A DNA stretch of 64,000 bases, from the NCBI RefSeq assembly GCF_028688855.1, contig NZ_JAQTXI010000016.1:8633-72632 (forward strand). The letters run 5' to 3'. Origin of the DNA: Neomegalonema sp. Lineage in GTDB: Bacteria > Pseudomonadota > Alphaproteobacteria > Rhodobacterales > Rhodobacteraceae. The notes beneath the pieces were generated by a model. The model searched no databases and had not been told where the DNA came from. It saw only the letters and a list, made by a program, of their open reading frames with translations. A program made the position numbers and the translations under genes. Positions 49,264 to 58,570 of the stretch are shown piece after piece; the stretch's first letter is position 1; each line of letters starts with the position of its first letter.

Positions 49264-50391
49264 TTGGGCTGGATCGACCGTTATCTCTTCGGGCGCCTGA
49301 TGGGGCCCTTCGCCTTCTTTCTGCTCGTGCTCACGGCGGTGATCTGGCTCGCCCAGTCGCTGCGGGTGATCGACGTGGCGCTGAACTACGGCCAGAGCGC
49401 TCTGGTGCTGGTCGAGCTGGCCGCCTTCCTGCTGCCCAAGGCCATGGCCGTCGTGATTCCCGTGGCGGCCCTCGGCGCGACGCTCTACGCCCTCGAACGC
49501 GCCATGAGCGATTCCGAAATCGCCGCGCTCTTCGCCGCAGGCGCCAGCCGCCTGAGGACGGCGCGTCCGGCGATTCTCTTCGGGCTCGGCGTGACGGCGC
49601 TGCTCTACGCCAATTCGCTCTGGCTTTCGCCGCTTTCGGCGCAGTCGCTGCGCAGCCGCACGGCGGAGGTCCAGACGGATCTGGCGGCGGCCCTGCTCCA
49701 GGACGGGCGCTTCCTGCATCCGGCGACCGGCGTGACCGTCTATCTGCGCGAGGTCGGGCGCGGCGGCGAGACGCTCGGCGTCTTCGTCAACGACGCCCGC
49801 GACCCCGAGGCCCCCATGGCCTATCACGCCCGGCGCGGCGCGGTGGTGCGCGCCGAGGAAGGCCCGCGACTCGTGATGTTCGACGGCGAGGTCCAGCGCG
49901 TGGACCGGGGAACCGGCGCCTTCTCGGTGCTGCGCTTCGACAAGCTGGCCTATGATCTTTCGGAATTCACCTCTTCGGACGAGCCCCGCTCCATCCGCCC
50001 CGACGAACGCGGCACGCTGGAGCTGCTCGCCACGCCCCCCGATCTGGAGGGGCGCGCGCTCGGGCGCTGGGTGACCGAGGCCCATGAACGCCTCGCCTCG
50101 CCGCTCTACGGGCTGGCTCTGCCGCTGGTGGCGGCGGCGGCCCTGATGGGCGGGCCCTTCAGCCGACGCGGCTATGGCGCGCGCGCGGCGGCGGGCGGGC
50201 TGATCGGCGGAGGGCTCAGGCTGGCCGGACTGGCCGCCAAGAACGCCGTGATCTCCACGCCGAGCCTCTGGTGGCTGCATTACCTGCCGCCGCTGATCGG
50301 GATCCTGGGGGCTCTGGCGCTGCTCTCCTGGAGCGGCTTCGGCTTCCGCAGGCCGGGGGCTCCGCCTCCGCTCCGGGAGGCCCGCGCATGA
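49264..50391 (+). CDS. lptF: LPS export ABC transporter permease LptF
   Basis: A 375-residue inner-membrane permease of the LptB2FG machine that pulls LPS out of the inner membrane. It opens with IDRYLFGRLMGPFAFFLLVLTAV, has three helices, a periplasmic beta-jellyroll part (about residues 130-265) and three more helices. The segment PVAALGATLYALERAMSDSEIAALFAAG near residue 77 contains the coupling helix that meets LptB. The start is a TTG with an AGGGAGG site. The stop overlaps the lptG start by 4 bp. Confidence 0.94.
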   Translation: MGWIDRYLFGRLMGPFAFFLLVLTAVIWLAQSLRVIDVALNYGQSALVLVELAAFLLPKAMAVVIPVAALGATLYALERAMSDSEIAALFAAGASRLRTARPAILFGLGVTALLYANSLWLSPLSAQSLRSRTAEVQTDLAAALLQDGRFLHPATGVTVYLREVGRGGETLGVFVNDARDPEAPMAYHARRGAVVRAEEGPRLVMFDGEVQRVDRGTGAFSVLRFDKLAYDLSEFTSSDEPRSIRPDERGTLELLATPPDLEGRALGRWVTEAHERLASPLYGLALPLVAAAALMGGPFSRRGYGARAAAGGLIGGGLRLAGLAAKNAVISTPSLWWLHYLPPLIGILGALALLSWSGFGFRRPGAPPPLREARA

Positions 50392-51500
50392 CCGGAGTCT
50401 TCGCCCGCTACGAGGCCCGGCGTCTGGCCTTCGCCTTCCTGACCGCCGCGCTGATCGTCTTCGCGCTGATCTGCACGGTCAACCTCATCGAGCTGCTGCG
50501 CCGCGGCGGCGGAGAGGGAGGCCCCGGATTCGCGCGTCTGGCGGCCATGGCGGCGCTCCAGACGCCTTCCGTCATGCGCAAGACCTTTCCCTTCATCATG
50601 CTGCTGGCGGCGCTCTGGGCCTACATGGCGCTCGCGCGGCGCAGCGAGATCACGGCGGCCATGGCGGCCGGCATGAGCTTCTGGCGCATCGCGGCGCCGG
50701 GAGCTCTGGCGGCGGGGCTCTTCGGGGCGGCGGCGGCGGGAGGGTTCGATCCTCTGGCGGCGGCGGCGCTCGACCGCTTCGACCGCATGGAGGGCCGCTA
50801 TTTCGAAGGCCGCGAGAGCCTGCTCTCCTTCTCGGAGGAAGGGCTCTGGCTGCGCGAGGCCCGCCCCGACGGCGGACAGACCGTGATCCAGGCCCGTCGG
50901 GCCGATTCCGGCGGCGCGCGGCTCGGCGAGGCCACCTTCTTCGAATTCGACTCTCAGGACCGCTTCCTGCGCCGCATCGACGCCGAGGAGGCCCGGCTCG
51001 ACGGCGGCTTCTGGCGGCTCACGGAGGCCTCGATTCTCGGCGAGGTCCGGGGCGATCCGCTGGCCTCCGCCGAAATGACCCACGAGCCCGCCCTCGATCT
51101 GCCCACCCATCTGACCGCCGACCGGATCCAGGAAGGCTTCTCCTCGCCGGAAGCGACCTCCATCTGGCGTCTGCCGCGCTTCATCCGCGATCTGGAGGCG
51201 GCGGGCTTCTCCGCCCGGCGCCACAGGACGCATTTCTACGCCACCCTCGCCAGCCCCCTGATGTTCGCCGCCATGGCCGTGATCGCGGCCGCCTTCGCCG
51301 CGAGGCCCCCCCGCCTCACCTCCTACGGTCTGGCGGCGGCGGGTTGCGCGATCACGGGTTTCGCCCTTTATTTCCTCGGCGACGTGGCCCTGGCGCTCGG
51401 CGGATCCGGAGAGGCCCCGGCCCTGCTGGCCGCCGTGGCGCCCTCGCTCAGCGCCGCTCTGGCGGCTGCGGCCCTCGCCGCCTATTTGCAGGGAAGCTAG
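50388..51500 (+). CDS. lptG: LPS export ABC transporter permease LptG
   Basis: A 370-residue partner of LptF with the same fold. MTGVFARYEARRLAFAFL begins the first helix; the coupling-helix segment LAALWAYMALARRSEITAAMAAGMS is near residue 75. A periplasmic jellyroll (about 130-260) and three C-terminal helices follow. ATGA overlaps with lptF, and lptD starts at the very next base after the lptG stop, so the three export proteins are made from one message. lptB and lptA/C are not in the window. Confidence 0.94.
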   Translation: MTGVFARYEARRLAFAFLTAALIVFALICTVNLIELLRRGGGEGGPGFARLAAMAALQTPSVMRKTFPFIMLLAALWAYMALARRSEITAAMAAGMSFWRIAAPGALAAGLFGAAAAGGFDPLAAAALDRFDRMEGRYFEGRESLLSFSEEGLWLREARPDGGQTVIQARRADSGGARLGEATFFEFDSQDRFLRRIDAEEARLDGGFWRLTEASILGEVRGDPLASAEMTHEPALDLPTHLTADRIQEGFSSPEATSIWRLPRFIRDLEAAGFSARRHRTHFYATLASPLMFAAMAVIAAAFAARPPRLTSYGLAAAGCAITGFALYFLGDVALALGGSGEAPALLAAVAPSLSAALAAAALAAYLQGS

Positions 51501-53699
51501 ATGCGCGCAGCCCTTCCTTCGAGACCGGCCCCGGGGAGGCTCCGACGGCGGGCGTCCTGCGCGGCGGCGGCCCTGACGATGGCGGCGGGAGCCCTGGCCG
51601 CCCCCGCTCTCGCGCAGGAGGCGGCCGCCCCCGCGACCGTCTTCGAACGCTATCTCGGAGGGCTTCAGGCCGAGGAGGACGCGCGGCTCTTCGTGACCGC
51701 CGATTCCCTCCTCTATGATTCCCGGGGCGAGGCCGCCGCCGCCGAAGGCGACGTGGAAGCCGTCTACGGCGGACGCGCGCTCCGGGCGCGGCGCCTGACC
51801 TACGACGCCCGGGCCGACCGCGTCAGCGCCGAAGGCGACGTGGTGCTGCTCAACGACGACGGCTCGACGCTCTTCGCCGACCGGATGGACCTCGCGGCGG
51901 ATCTGACGGACGGGCTGCTGGCCAATCCCACGGCGCGCATCCTGGGGGGCGGACTGGTGCGCGGCGTCGAGGCCCGCCGCGAAGGCGAGGTCATGGCGAT
52001 CTCCAAGGCGGTCTACAGCCCCTGCGCCTATTGTCCGCCGGGGACGCGCGGCCCGCTCTGGAGCATCCGCGCCCGACGCGCGGCCCTCGACGAAGCCTCG
52101 CGCGACGTGGTCTATGAAGATCCGAGCTTCCAGTTTCTCGGACGCACCGTCGCGGCGCTGCCGTACTTCCGGCATCCGGACCCCACCGTGAAGCGGCGGT
52201 CGGGCTTCCTCGCGCCCCGGCTCGGCTGGAGCAAGGAGATCGGCGTCACCGCCAGGACGCCCTGGTTCCAGGAGATCCGGCCGGATCTCGATCTGACGCT
52301 GACGCCCTATCTCGCCAGCTCCGACGGACTGATCATGGAAGGCGAATTGCGCGGCCTGACCGCGACCGGCGGCTACAGCCTCGGGGGGAGCCTCGGGAAC
52401 GTCGCGCCCAACTCCAACGGCGAACGCTGGCGCGGCCACGTCGATTCCGAAGGCCGCTTCGGGATCACCGAATCCCTCGCCTGGGGCTTCGACGTCAACC
52501 TGGCCTCGGACGACACCTATCTGCGCCGCTACGACTTCACCGACGCCGACCGTCTGACCTCGCGGCTCTATCTCGACCGCCAGACCGAATGGGCCTACGC
52601 CGAGCTGAACGCCTATCACTTCCAGAGCTTCCGGCCCGAAGAGGACAGCGCGGCCATTCCCCTGATCCTGCCCGAACTGCGCGCCCGACGCACGGTGCTG
52701 GCCGATCCGCAATGGGGATTCGTCGAGACGGAGGCCTCGCTCCTCGGGCTGACCCGCCGCGAGGGGCGCGACCTGGGACGCGCGGCGGCGGGCGTCTCCT
52801 GGGAGCGGCCCTTCACCCTGGATTTCGGCCTGAGGGCCACGCCTTTCGCCACGGCCCGCGTCGTGGGCTACGGCCTGCACGACCAGCCCGCCGCGGAACC
52901 CGACTGGTCGGGCCGGGTCGACGCCGCCGCCGGTCTGGATTTCCGCTGGCCCTTCGTGGCGCGCCGGGCCTCGGGGGTGCATGTGATCGAGCCGGTCGCC
53001 CAGATCGTCTTCTCGCCGGAGACCGGCAGCCTGCGCACGCCCAACGAGGACAGCCTCGATCTCGAATTCGACGAAACCACCCTGTTTTCAGCGGTTTCGC
53101 GCTTTCCCGGCGTGGACCGCTGGGAAGGCGGGACGCGGGCGAATCTCGGCCTGCGCTACGACTTCACGGCTCCCACGGGCGAGGAGTTCGAAGCGGCCTA
53201 CGGACGCGTCTTCCGGCTGGAGCCCGATCCCGCCTTCAGCACGGCCTCGGGTCTGCGCGACCGGGCTTCGGATCATGTGGGCATGGTGCGTCTGGCGCTG
53301 CCCGAATACGGGCTGGAGGCGCTCGGGCGCGTGCGGCTCGACGAGCATGACTTCTCGCTCCGGCGGGGCGAGCTCTACGCCTCGGGCGATTACGGGCCGG
53401 TCACGCTGGAGGCCTCCTACGTCACGCTGGACGCGGATCCCGACGCCGGATCTCCCGAAAGGCGTTCCGAATTGGGTTTGGCGGGCGAATGGCGCATGGA
53501 TCCTTATTGGACGATTTACGCCAGCGGGGTGCGCGACCTCCAGAATGAGGATTCAATTCGCACAGGCGGCGGATTGCGCTATGAAGACCCGTGGCTCCTG
53601 TTCGACGCCTCCGTCTCGCGACGCTACACTGCGGATCGCGACGCCGAAGACGATCTCTCCTTCGGACTCCGGGCCCAGCTGAAATTCCCGGGCGGCTGA
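51501..53699 (+). CDS. lptD: LPS-assembly protein LptD
   Basis: A 732-residue outer-membrane protein that inserts LPS in the outer leaflet with LptE. A signal peptide ends near PALAQE (residue 38). The N-terminal OstA-like beta-jellyroll (about 60-160) has ADSLLYDSRGEAAAAEGDVE and RADRVSAEGDVVL. The plug-barrel region follows with CPPGTRGPLWSIRARRA and YFRHPDPTVKRRSGFLAPRLG, and the barrel ends in aromatic strand LKFPGG. Cysteines at CAYC near residue 170 may form the family disulfide; the C-terminal pair of the E. coli protein is not seen. Confidence 0.95.
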   Translation: MRAALPSRPAPGRLRRRASCAAAALTMAAGALAAPALAQEAAAPATVFERYLGGLQAEEDARLFVTADSLLYDSRGEAAAAEGDVEAVYGGRALRARRLTYDARADRVSAEGDVVLLNDDGSTLFADRMDLAADLTDGLLANPTARILGGGLVRGVEARREGEVMAISKAVYSPCAYCPPGTRGPLWSIRARRAALDEASRDVVYEDPSFQFLGRTVAALPYFRHPDPTVKRRSGFLAPRLGWSKEIGVTARTPWFQEIRPDLDLTLTPYLASSDGLIMEGELRGLTATGGYSLGGSLGNVAPNSNGERWRGHVDSEGRFGITESLAWGFDVNLASDDTYLRRYDFTDADRLTSRLYLDRQTEWAYAELNAYHFQSFRPEEDSAAIPLILPELRARRTVLADPQWGFVETEASLLGLTRREGRDLGRAAAGVSWERPFTLDFGLRATPFATARVVGYGLHDQPAAEPDWSGRVDAAAGLDFRWPFVARRASGVHVIEPVAQIVFSPETGSLRTPNEDSLDLEFDETTLFSAVSRFPGVDRWEGGTRANLGLRYDFTAPTGEEFEAAYGRVFRLEPDPAFSTASGLRDRASDHVGMVRLALPEYGLEALGRVRLDEHDFSLRRGELYASGDYGPVTLEASYVTLDADPDAGSPERRSELGLAGEWRMDPYWTIYASGVRDLQNEDSIRTGGGLRYEDPWLLFDASVSRRYTADRDAEDDLSFGLRAQLKFPGG

Positions 53700-53761
53700 A
53701 CCGCCCGAACTCCGGATTCGCTCGCGCCGCCCCCCCGCGCATCGGGAGAGGGCCGCGCCTC

Positions 53762-54913
53762 ATGAGGTTCGACGCCATGAGCAGCCCTTTCCGTCTTCGC
53801 GCTCCCCGTCGCGCCCGCGCCCTGTCCCGCCTGCTCGGCGCTCTGGCGACGGGGTCGGCCCTTCTGGCCGCCTCGGGCGCCGCCCCGGACGCGCGCGCCC
53901 AGAGCGCCCTTGCGCCCTTCGACTTCCCCGCCACAAGGCCCGTCGCGCCCGTCGCGGCCCAGGCGGTCGCGGCTCAACCCGTCGCGGTTCAGGCGGCCCC
54001 GGCGCCTCAGGGCGCCGCCGCGACCTGGGCCGAGCCCTCGCCCTACGCCGCCCAGCTGCCCTACGCCCCGACCGGAGCGACGCCTCCGGCGCTGCGGCCC
54101 GAAGGCTGGCGCGGCGTCGTGACCACCGAGGCGGGCTTCTCCGGCGCGGCCCCGGCTCAGGCGGCGCAGGTCCGCCCCGCCGCGCTCGCGACGCCGGTCC
54201 TGCCCGCCGCCGCGCCGATCTACGACCCTGCGCCTCAGGCGGTCATGCGTGCGCCCGTCCAGAGCGCGCCCCCCCTCGCGGGCCAGCCGGTCCGGAGCGC
54301 GCCGCCCCAGGTCTTTCCGGCGCCGCCGCCGGTTTCGAGCGCCCGTCCCGCCGCCGCGCCTTCGGGATCGGGCGGCGCCAACATCTTCACGCCCGTCGCC
54401 ACGGTGAACGACCGCGTCATCACGCGCTTCGACGTCGAGCAGCGGGCGCGCATCCTCGCCGCCGCCGACGAGGCTTCGGGCGTCTCTCCGGCCTCGCTGC
54501 TCAACGAGGCGCTGCAAAGCCTCGTGGACGATCAGGTCAAGATCCAGGCCGCCAAGGCCGCCGGAATCGAGGCCAATCCCGAGGCCCTGAGCCGCGGACT
54601 CGGCGAGGTGGCCCAGCAGAACGGCATGGCGCTCGACGCCATGCTGGCCTTCTTCCAGGCGCGCGGCGTGGCGCGGACCTCGGTGGAGGCTCAGGTGACC
54701 TCCGAGATCGTGTGGCGCGAATATCTGCGCGCCCGCCACGGCTCGCGCATCGAGCCGACCGATCTCGAGATCGCGACCGCCGCCGCCGCCGATCCCAGCC
54801 GCACGCGCGATCAGATCCGTTCGCGCATCGTCTCCGAAAGGGCGACCCTGACCTCGCGCTCGGCCCTCCAGGAGCTGCGCCGTCGGGCCGTCATCGAGAT
54901 GAAGACCAATTGA
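53762..54913 (+). CDS. SurA-like periplasmic chaperone without PPIase domain
   Basis: A 383-residue exported protein in the position of surA, between lptD and pdxA. A signal peptide ends near DARAQS (residue 46). Residues 47-210 are Ala/Pro/Gln-rich and carry PIYDP. From about 215 the SurA N-terminal domain starts (VATVNDRVITRFDVEQRARI, LLNEALQSLVDDQVKIQAAKAAGIE), and the end (RSRIVSERATLTSRSALQELRRRAVIEM) matches the SurA C-terminal helix and strand. The parvulin isomerase domain that should lie between is absent. It is probably a pure chaperone for outer-membrane proteins. The ATG at 53777 is an alternative start. Confidence 0.83.
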   Translation: MRFDAMSSPFRLRAPRRARALSRLLGALATGSALLAASGAAPDARAQSALAPFDFPATRPVAPVAAQAVAAQPVAVQAAPAPQGAAATWAEPSPYAAQLPYAPTGATPPALRPEGWRGVVTTEAGFSGAAPAQAAQVRPAALATPVLPAAAPIYDPAPQAVMRAPVQSAPPLAGQPVRSAPPQVFPAPPPVSSARPAAAPSGSGGANIFTPVATVNDRVITRFDVEQRARILAAADEASGVSPASLLNEALQSLVDDQVKIQAAKAAGIEANPEALSRGLGEVAQQNGMALDAMLAFFQARGVARTSVEAQVTSEIVWREYLRARHGSRIEPTDLEIATAAAADPSRTRDQIRSRIVSERATLTSRSALQELRRRAVIEMKTN

Positions 54914-55896
54914 GGCTTCCGCTCGCGCTGACCATGGGCGATCCGGCCGGAATCGGCGGCGAGATCGCCGTCAAGGCCTGGAGCGCCCTGCGCGGGACGG
55001 GTCCGGCCTTCCTCGCGCTGGATGATCCGGCGCGGCTGGCGGCCTCCGGCGTCCCTCTGCGCGTGGTCTCCTCTCCGGAGGAAGCCCTCGCGGCCTTCCC
55101 GGAGGCTCTGCCGGTGTCGCCTCTGGCTCTGGCTGCGCCCGCCGAGCCGGGGCGCCCCCATCCCGCCAACGCCGCCGTGGTGGTCGAATCCATCCGGCGC
55201 GGGGCGGAGATGGCCATGGCCGGACGCGTCGCGGGGCTGGTCACCAATCCGATCCACAAGAAGACGCTTTACGACGGCGCCGCCTTCGGCTTCCCCGGAC
55301 ATACCGAATTCCTCGCCCATCTGGCGGGAGGTCCGCCCGTGGTCATGTTGCTGGCGGGGCCGAATCTGAAGGTCGCGCCGGTGACGATCCACATCGCGCT
55401 CTCCGAGGTTCCCAGGCGCCTGACCCGCGAGATGATCGCGACCACGGGCCGCGTGCTGGCCGAGGGTCTGCGCCGCGATTTCGGGATCGCCTCGCCGAGG
55501 CTCGCGGTGGCGGGGCTCAATCCCCACGCCGGAGAAGGCGGCGCCATGGGCCGCGAGGAGATCGAGATCGTCGCCCCCGCCGTCGCGGATCTGCGCGCCC
55601 TCGGGATCGAGGTCCGCGGCCCCCTGCCCGCCGACACGATGTTCCACGCCGCCGCCCGCCAGAGCTACGACGCGGCGCTCTGCATGTATCACGATCAGGC
55701 GCTGATCCCGATCAAGACGCTGGATTTCGACCAGGGCGTGAACGTGACCCTGGGCCTCGGCTTCGTCCGGACCTCGCCCGACCACGGGACCGCCTACGAC
55801 ATCGCCGGACGCGGACTCGCCGATCCGGGCAGCCTGATCGCGGCTCTGCGCATGGCCGCCGCCATGGCGGCGAGACGCCCCGCCGCGCCCCTCTGA
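54910..55896 (+). CDS. pdxA: 4-hydroxythreonine-4-phosphate dehydrogenase PdxA
   Basis: A 328-residue NAD- and metal-dependent dehydrogenase of vitamin B6 synthesis. Family motifs are LALTMGDPAGIGGEIAVKAW at the start, LVTNPIHKK, FPGHTEFLA, VAGLNPHAGEGGAMGREE, MYHDQALIPIKTL and VRTSPDHGTAYDIAG. The start is a TTG that overlaps the stop of the SurA-like gene (TTGA); the first ATG is inside MGDPAGIG and would remove needed residues. Coupling to the envelope genes is conserved in related bacteria. Confidence 0.94.
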   Translation: MRLPLALTMGDPAGIGGEIAVKAWSALRGTGPAFLALDDPARLAASGVPLRVVSSPEEALAAFPEALPVSPLALAAPAEPGRPHPANAAVVVESIRRGAEMAMAGRVAGLVTNPIHKKTLYDGAAFGFPGHTEFLAHLAGGPPVVMLLAGPNLKVAPVTIHIALSEVPRRLTREMIATTGRVLAEGLRRDFGIASPRLAVAGLNPHAGEGGAMGREEIEIVAPAVADLRALGIEVRGPLPADTMFHAAARQSYDAALCMYHDQALIPIKTLDFDQGVNVTLGLGFVRTSPDHGTAYDIAGRGLADPGSLIAALRMAAAMAARRPAAPL

Positions 55897-55949
55897 ACGC
55901 GGCGCCTCGCCCTCTTGCCAAAGCGCCCGAGCCCTGCGAAAAGCGCCGC

Positions 55950-56252
55950 ATGATCCGCCATATCGTCTTCTTCTCCGCCAAAGACCCCGCCGAGGCTCAG
56001 CGCATCCGCGACGAGCTGCGCGCGCGTCTGGGCGTGATTCCGCACAGCGATCATTTCGAGGTCGAGCTGAACGCCAAGCGCGACGGCTACGCCAACGACA
56101 TCGACGTGGTGGTCTACGCCGAATTCGCCGACTTCCAGGCCCTCGCCGCCTACAAGGCCGATCCGCGCTATTCGGCCTGCACCGCGGTGGTGAAGCCTCT
56201 GCGCGAATTGCGCTTCGCCGTCGATTACGAGGCCGCGCGGATCCGCGCCTGA
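55950..56252 (+). CDS. Dabb-family (stress-responsive alpha/beta barrel) protein
   Basis: A 100-residue single-domain protein with the ferredoxin-like Dabb fold. It starts MIRHIVFFSAKDP and has the family pattern around DHFEVELNAKRDGYANDIDVVVYAEFADFQALAAYKADPRY (residues about 34-73). Such proteins form dimers; some bind hydrophobic ligands or act in stress responses. The function here is unknown. It lies 53 bp after pdxA and 38 bp before hslO. Confidence 0.83.
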   Translation: MIRHIVFFSAKDPAEAQRIRDELRARLGVIPHSDHFEVELNAKRDGYANDIDVVVYAEFADFQALAAYKADPRYSACTAVVKPLRELRFAVDYEAARIRA

Positions 56253-56290
56253 ATCCCTCCGGAACCCTCCCAGACTCAAGGAGCCCGCGC

Positions 56291-57295
56291 ATGACGGAGA
56301 GCCCCCATCGCGGAGACGACCAGATCCTGCCCTTCCAGCTCGACCGGCTCGCGGTGCGCGGGCGTCTGGCGCGGCTCGACGCGGCCATAGACCGGATCCT
56401 CACGCAGCACGCCTATCCGGCGGCGGTCTCGGGGCTGCTGGCCGAAGCCGCCGTCCTGGCGGCGCTGATCGGCTCGGCGATCCAGCCGCGCCGCAGATTC
56501 TCGCTGCAGATCCGGGGCGGAGGCTCGGTGCGGCTGATCGCGGCCGACTACATGGCCCCCGAAACCGAGGGCGGACCGCCGCGTCTGCGCGCCTACGCCG
56601 ATTTCGATCCGCAGAACCCTCCGCCCGAAGACGCCCGCGAAGGCTTCCCCCTGCTCGGGACAGGCTATTTCGGCGTGCTGGTGGATCAGGGGACCGGCCA
56701 GACCTATCAGGGCATCACGCCTCTGGAGGGCGAAAACCTCTCCGATTGCGCCGAGACCTATTTCGCCCAGTCCGAACAGGTCGCGACGCGCTTCGCCATC
56801 GCGGCGGCTCAGGCGCAGAATCCGGGCGAGGCGCCGGCCTGGCGCGCGGGCGGACTGATGATCCAGCACATGCCCGCCCCCGGCGAGCATGTCCGCGACG
56901 AGATCGCGCCGCCCTCGCCGCCGCCCGGCGAGCCGCTCCCGCTGATGAAGGCCGACAACGTGGCCGCGCTCAGCGGCGGGCTGGAGGACTGGCGCGCCGC
57001 CGCCTTCAAGCTCGGCACGGTGGAGCCCCATGAGCTGCTCGGGCCGCATGTCGCGCCCGAAGAGCTGCTGGTGCGCCTCTATCACGAGGATGAGCCGAGG
57101 GTCTTCCCCGTCCAGGCGGTGGAGTTCGGATGCGCCTGTTCGGCGGAGAAGGTTTCGGCGGCGCTCGGCGTCTACGAGCCCGCCGAGATCGCCGACATGA
57201 TCCTTGAGGATGGGCTCGTCGCGGCGGATTGCCAATTCTGCGGCGCAAAGTATAGATTTGATCCTCAGACCAGAACCGCCGTCCGCCTCTCCTGA
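56291..57295 (+). CDS. hslO: Hsp33, redox-regulated chaperone
   Basis: A 334-residue Hsp33, a holdase activated by oxidation. The four zinc cysteines are in FGCACSAEKV and DCQFCGAKY near the C-terminus (CxC and CxxC). The N-terminal domain has AAVLAALIGSAIQPRRRFSLQIRGGGSVRLIAADY (residues about 57-92) and YQGITPLEGENLSDCAETYFAQSEQ. An AAGGAG site precedes the ATG. The length is slightly above the E. coli protein (292). Confidence 0.95.
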   Translation: MTESPHRGDDQILPFQLDRLAVRGRLARLDAAIDRILTQHAYPAAVSGLLAEAAVLAALIGSAIQPRRRFSLQIRGGGSVRLIAADYMAPETEGGPPRLRAYADFDPQNPPPEDAREGFPLLGTGYFGVLVDQGTGQTYQGITPLEGENLSDCAETYFAQSEQVATRFAIAAAQAQNPGEAPAWRAGGLMIQHMPAPGEHVRDEIAPPSPPPGEPLPLMKADNVAALSGGLEDWRAAAFKLGTVEPHELLGPHVAPEELLVRLYHEDEPRVFPVQAVEFGCACSAEKVSAALGVYEPAEIADMILEDGLVAADCQFCGAKYRFDPQTRTAVRLS

Positions 57296-57348
57296 CCCCC
57301 TTCGGCGCGGGCGGCGAGGGCCGCGGCCCGCTCCGAGGATTCCCTTCC

Positions 57349-57945
57349 ATGAAGACCGGCGCCCCCCTGCTGATCTCCGCCGCCCGCTCCGGGATCGACC
57401 GCCGCCGCGCGCTGACGCTGCTGGCGGCGCCTGCGCTGCTGGCGGGATGCCAGACGAAGATTCTGCCGCCCTCGCCCTACGCCGAGGTGAATTTCCTGCC
57501 CGGCGTTCTGAATCTGCGTCTGGCGGGAGTGCAGATGGTGACGGCGCCCACCGTGGCCGCCGCCGCCGAGGATTTCCCCGTGCGGGTCGCCGATTTCGTG
57601 CGGCTCTGGTCGGAGCGGCGGCTGCGGACCATCGGCGGCGAGGCCTCGGGGCGTCTGGTGATCGACGAGGCCCGCGGCGCGAGCCAGGAGACTCCGCCCG
57701 GCCCTCTGGGCCCCGGCGAGCGCTTCGAGGCGGTGCTTCAGGCGCGTCTGGCCATCGACGAGCAGGGCGTGGAGCGCGGATTCGCCGGCGCCCGCGTCAC
57801 GGCCGAAGGCCGTTCGGACGGCCCGCTCACGCCCGCCGAACGCACCAATCTGCAAAACCGCGTGGCGGCGCAGCTGGCCGAACGCTTCGACCTCGCCATG
57901 AGCGACGCCATCCGCACGCGGCTGGGGTCCTATCTGCTCACCTGA
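57349..57945 (+). CDS. Putative lipoprotein, unknown function
   Basis: A 198-residue protein with a signal peptide and lipobox LLAGC (Cys about 31), so it should be lipidated. The arginine pair [17 protein letters not shown] resembles a twin-arginine leader but lacks the full motif. The mature domain begins [14 protein letters not shown] and ends [28 protein letters not shown] do not recognise it with certainty; similar small lipoproteins are found in Rhodobacterales. It stands alone between hslO and kptA. Confidence 0.7.
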   Translation: MKTGAPLLISAARSGIDRRRALTLLAAPALLAGCQTKILPPSPYAEVNFLPGVLNLRLAGVQMVTAPTVAAAAEDFPVRVADFVRLWSERRLRTIGGEASGRLVIDEARGASQETPPGPLGPGERFEAVLQARLAIDEQGVERGFAGARVTAEGRSDGPLTPAERTNLQNRVAAQLAERFDLAMSDAIRTRLGSYLLT

Positions 57946-58012
57946 GCCCCCGCTCTCGCAGGAGCCCGATTTCTTCAGGAGGCGGGGCGCCGCAAGGCGC
58001 TCCGCGAAGGCC

Positions 58013-58570
58013 ATGGGCCATCCCGATCTCAAGACGCGCAGCAAGTTCCTCAGCCTCGTGCTGCGCCATGCGCCCGAAACCATCGGGCTGAAGCTCGACG
58101 CCCAGGGCTGGGCCCCGGTTCCGGAGCTCCTCGCGAAGATGAAGGCGGCGGGCCACAAGATTTCAGCCGAGGATCTGCGCGAGATCGTCGAGACCAACGA
58201 CAAGAAGCGCTTCACCCTCTCGGAGGACGGAAGGCGCATCCGCGCGGCTCAGGGGCATAGCGTGGCGGTGGACCTCGGCCTGCCCTCCGCCGAGCCGCCC
58301 GAAATCCTCTATCACGGCACGGCGCGCGCCAATCTCGACAGCATCTTCGCCGAGGGGCTCAAGCCCGGTTCGCGGCGTCAGGTGCATCTCTCCCGCGAGA
58401 TCGAGACCGCCCGCAAGGTCGGGACGCGCCATGGCGGGCCGGTCGTGCTGACCGTGGCGGCGGGCGCGATGCATCGGGCGGGGATCGCCTTCCAGCAGGC
58501 CGAAAACGGCGTCTGGCTGACGGATCATGTCCCGCCCGCGCATCTGGGCTTCGCCGAGAACGAGGGCTAG
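58013..58570 (+). CDS. kptA: RNA 2'-phosphotransferase KptA/Tpt1
   Basis: A 185-residue KptA, which moves an RNA 2'-phosphate to NAD. In fungi it finishes tRNA splicing; its role in bacteria is unclear. Family features are [18 protein letters not shown] (catalytic Arg-His) near residue 9, [29 protein letters not shown] and [17 protein letters not shown], with [22 protein letters not shown] at the end. The stop TAG shares a CTAG palindrome with the stop of the opposing thioesterase gene. Confidence 0.94.
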   Translation: MGHPDLKTRSKFLSLVLRHAPETIGLKLDAQGWAPVPELLAKMKAAGHKISAEDLREIVETNDKKRFTLSEDGRRIRAAQGHSVAVDLGLPSAEPPEILYHGTARANLDSIFAEGLKPGSRRQVHLSREIETARKVGTRHGGPVVLTVAAGAMHRAGIAFQQAENGVWLTDHVPPAHLGFAENEG

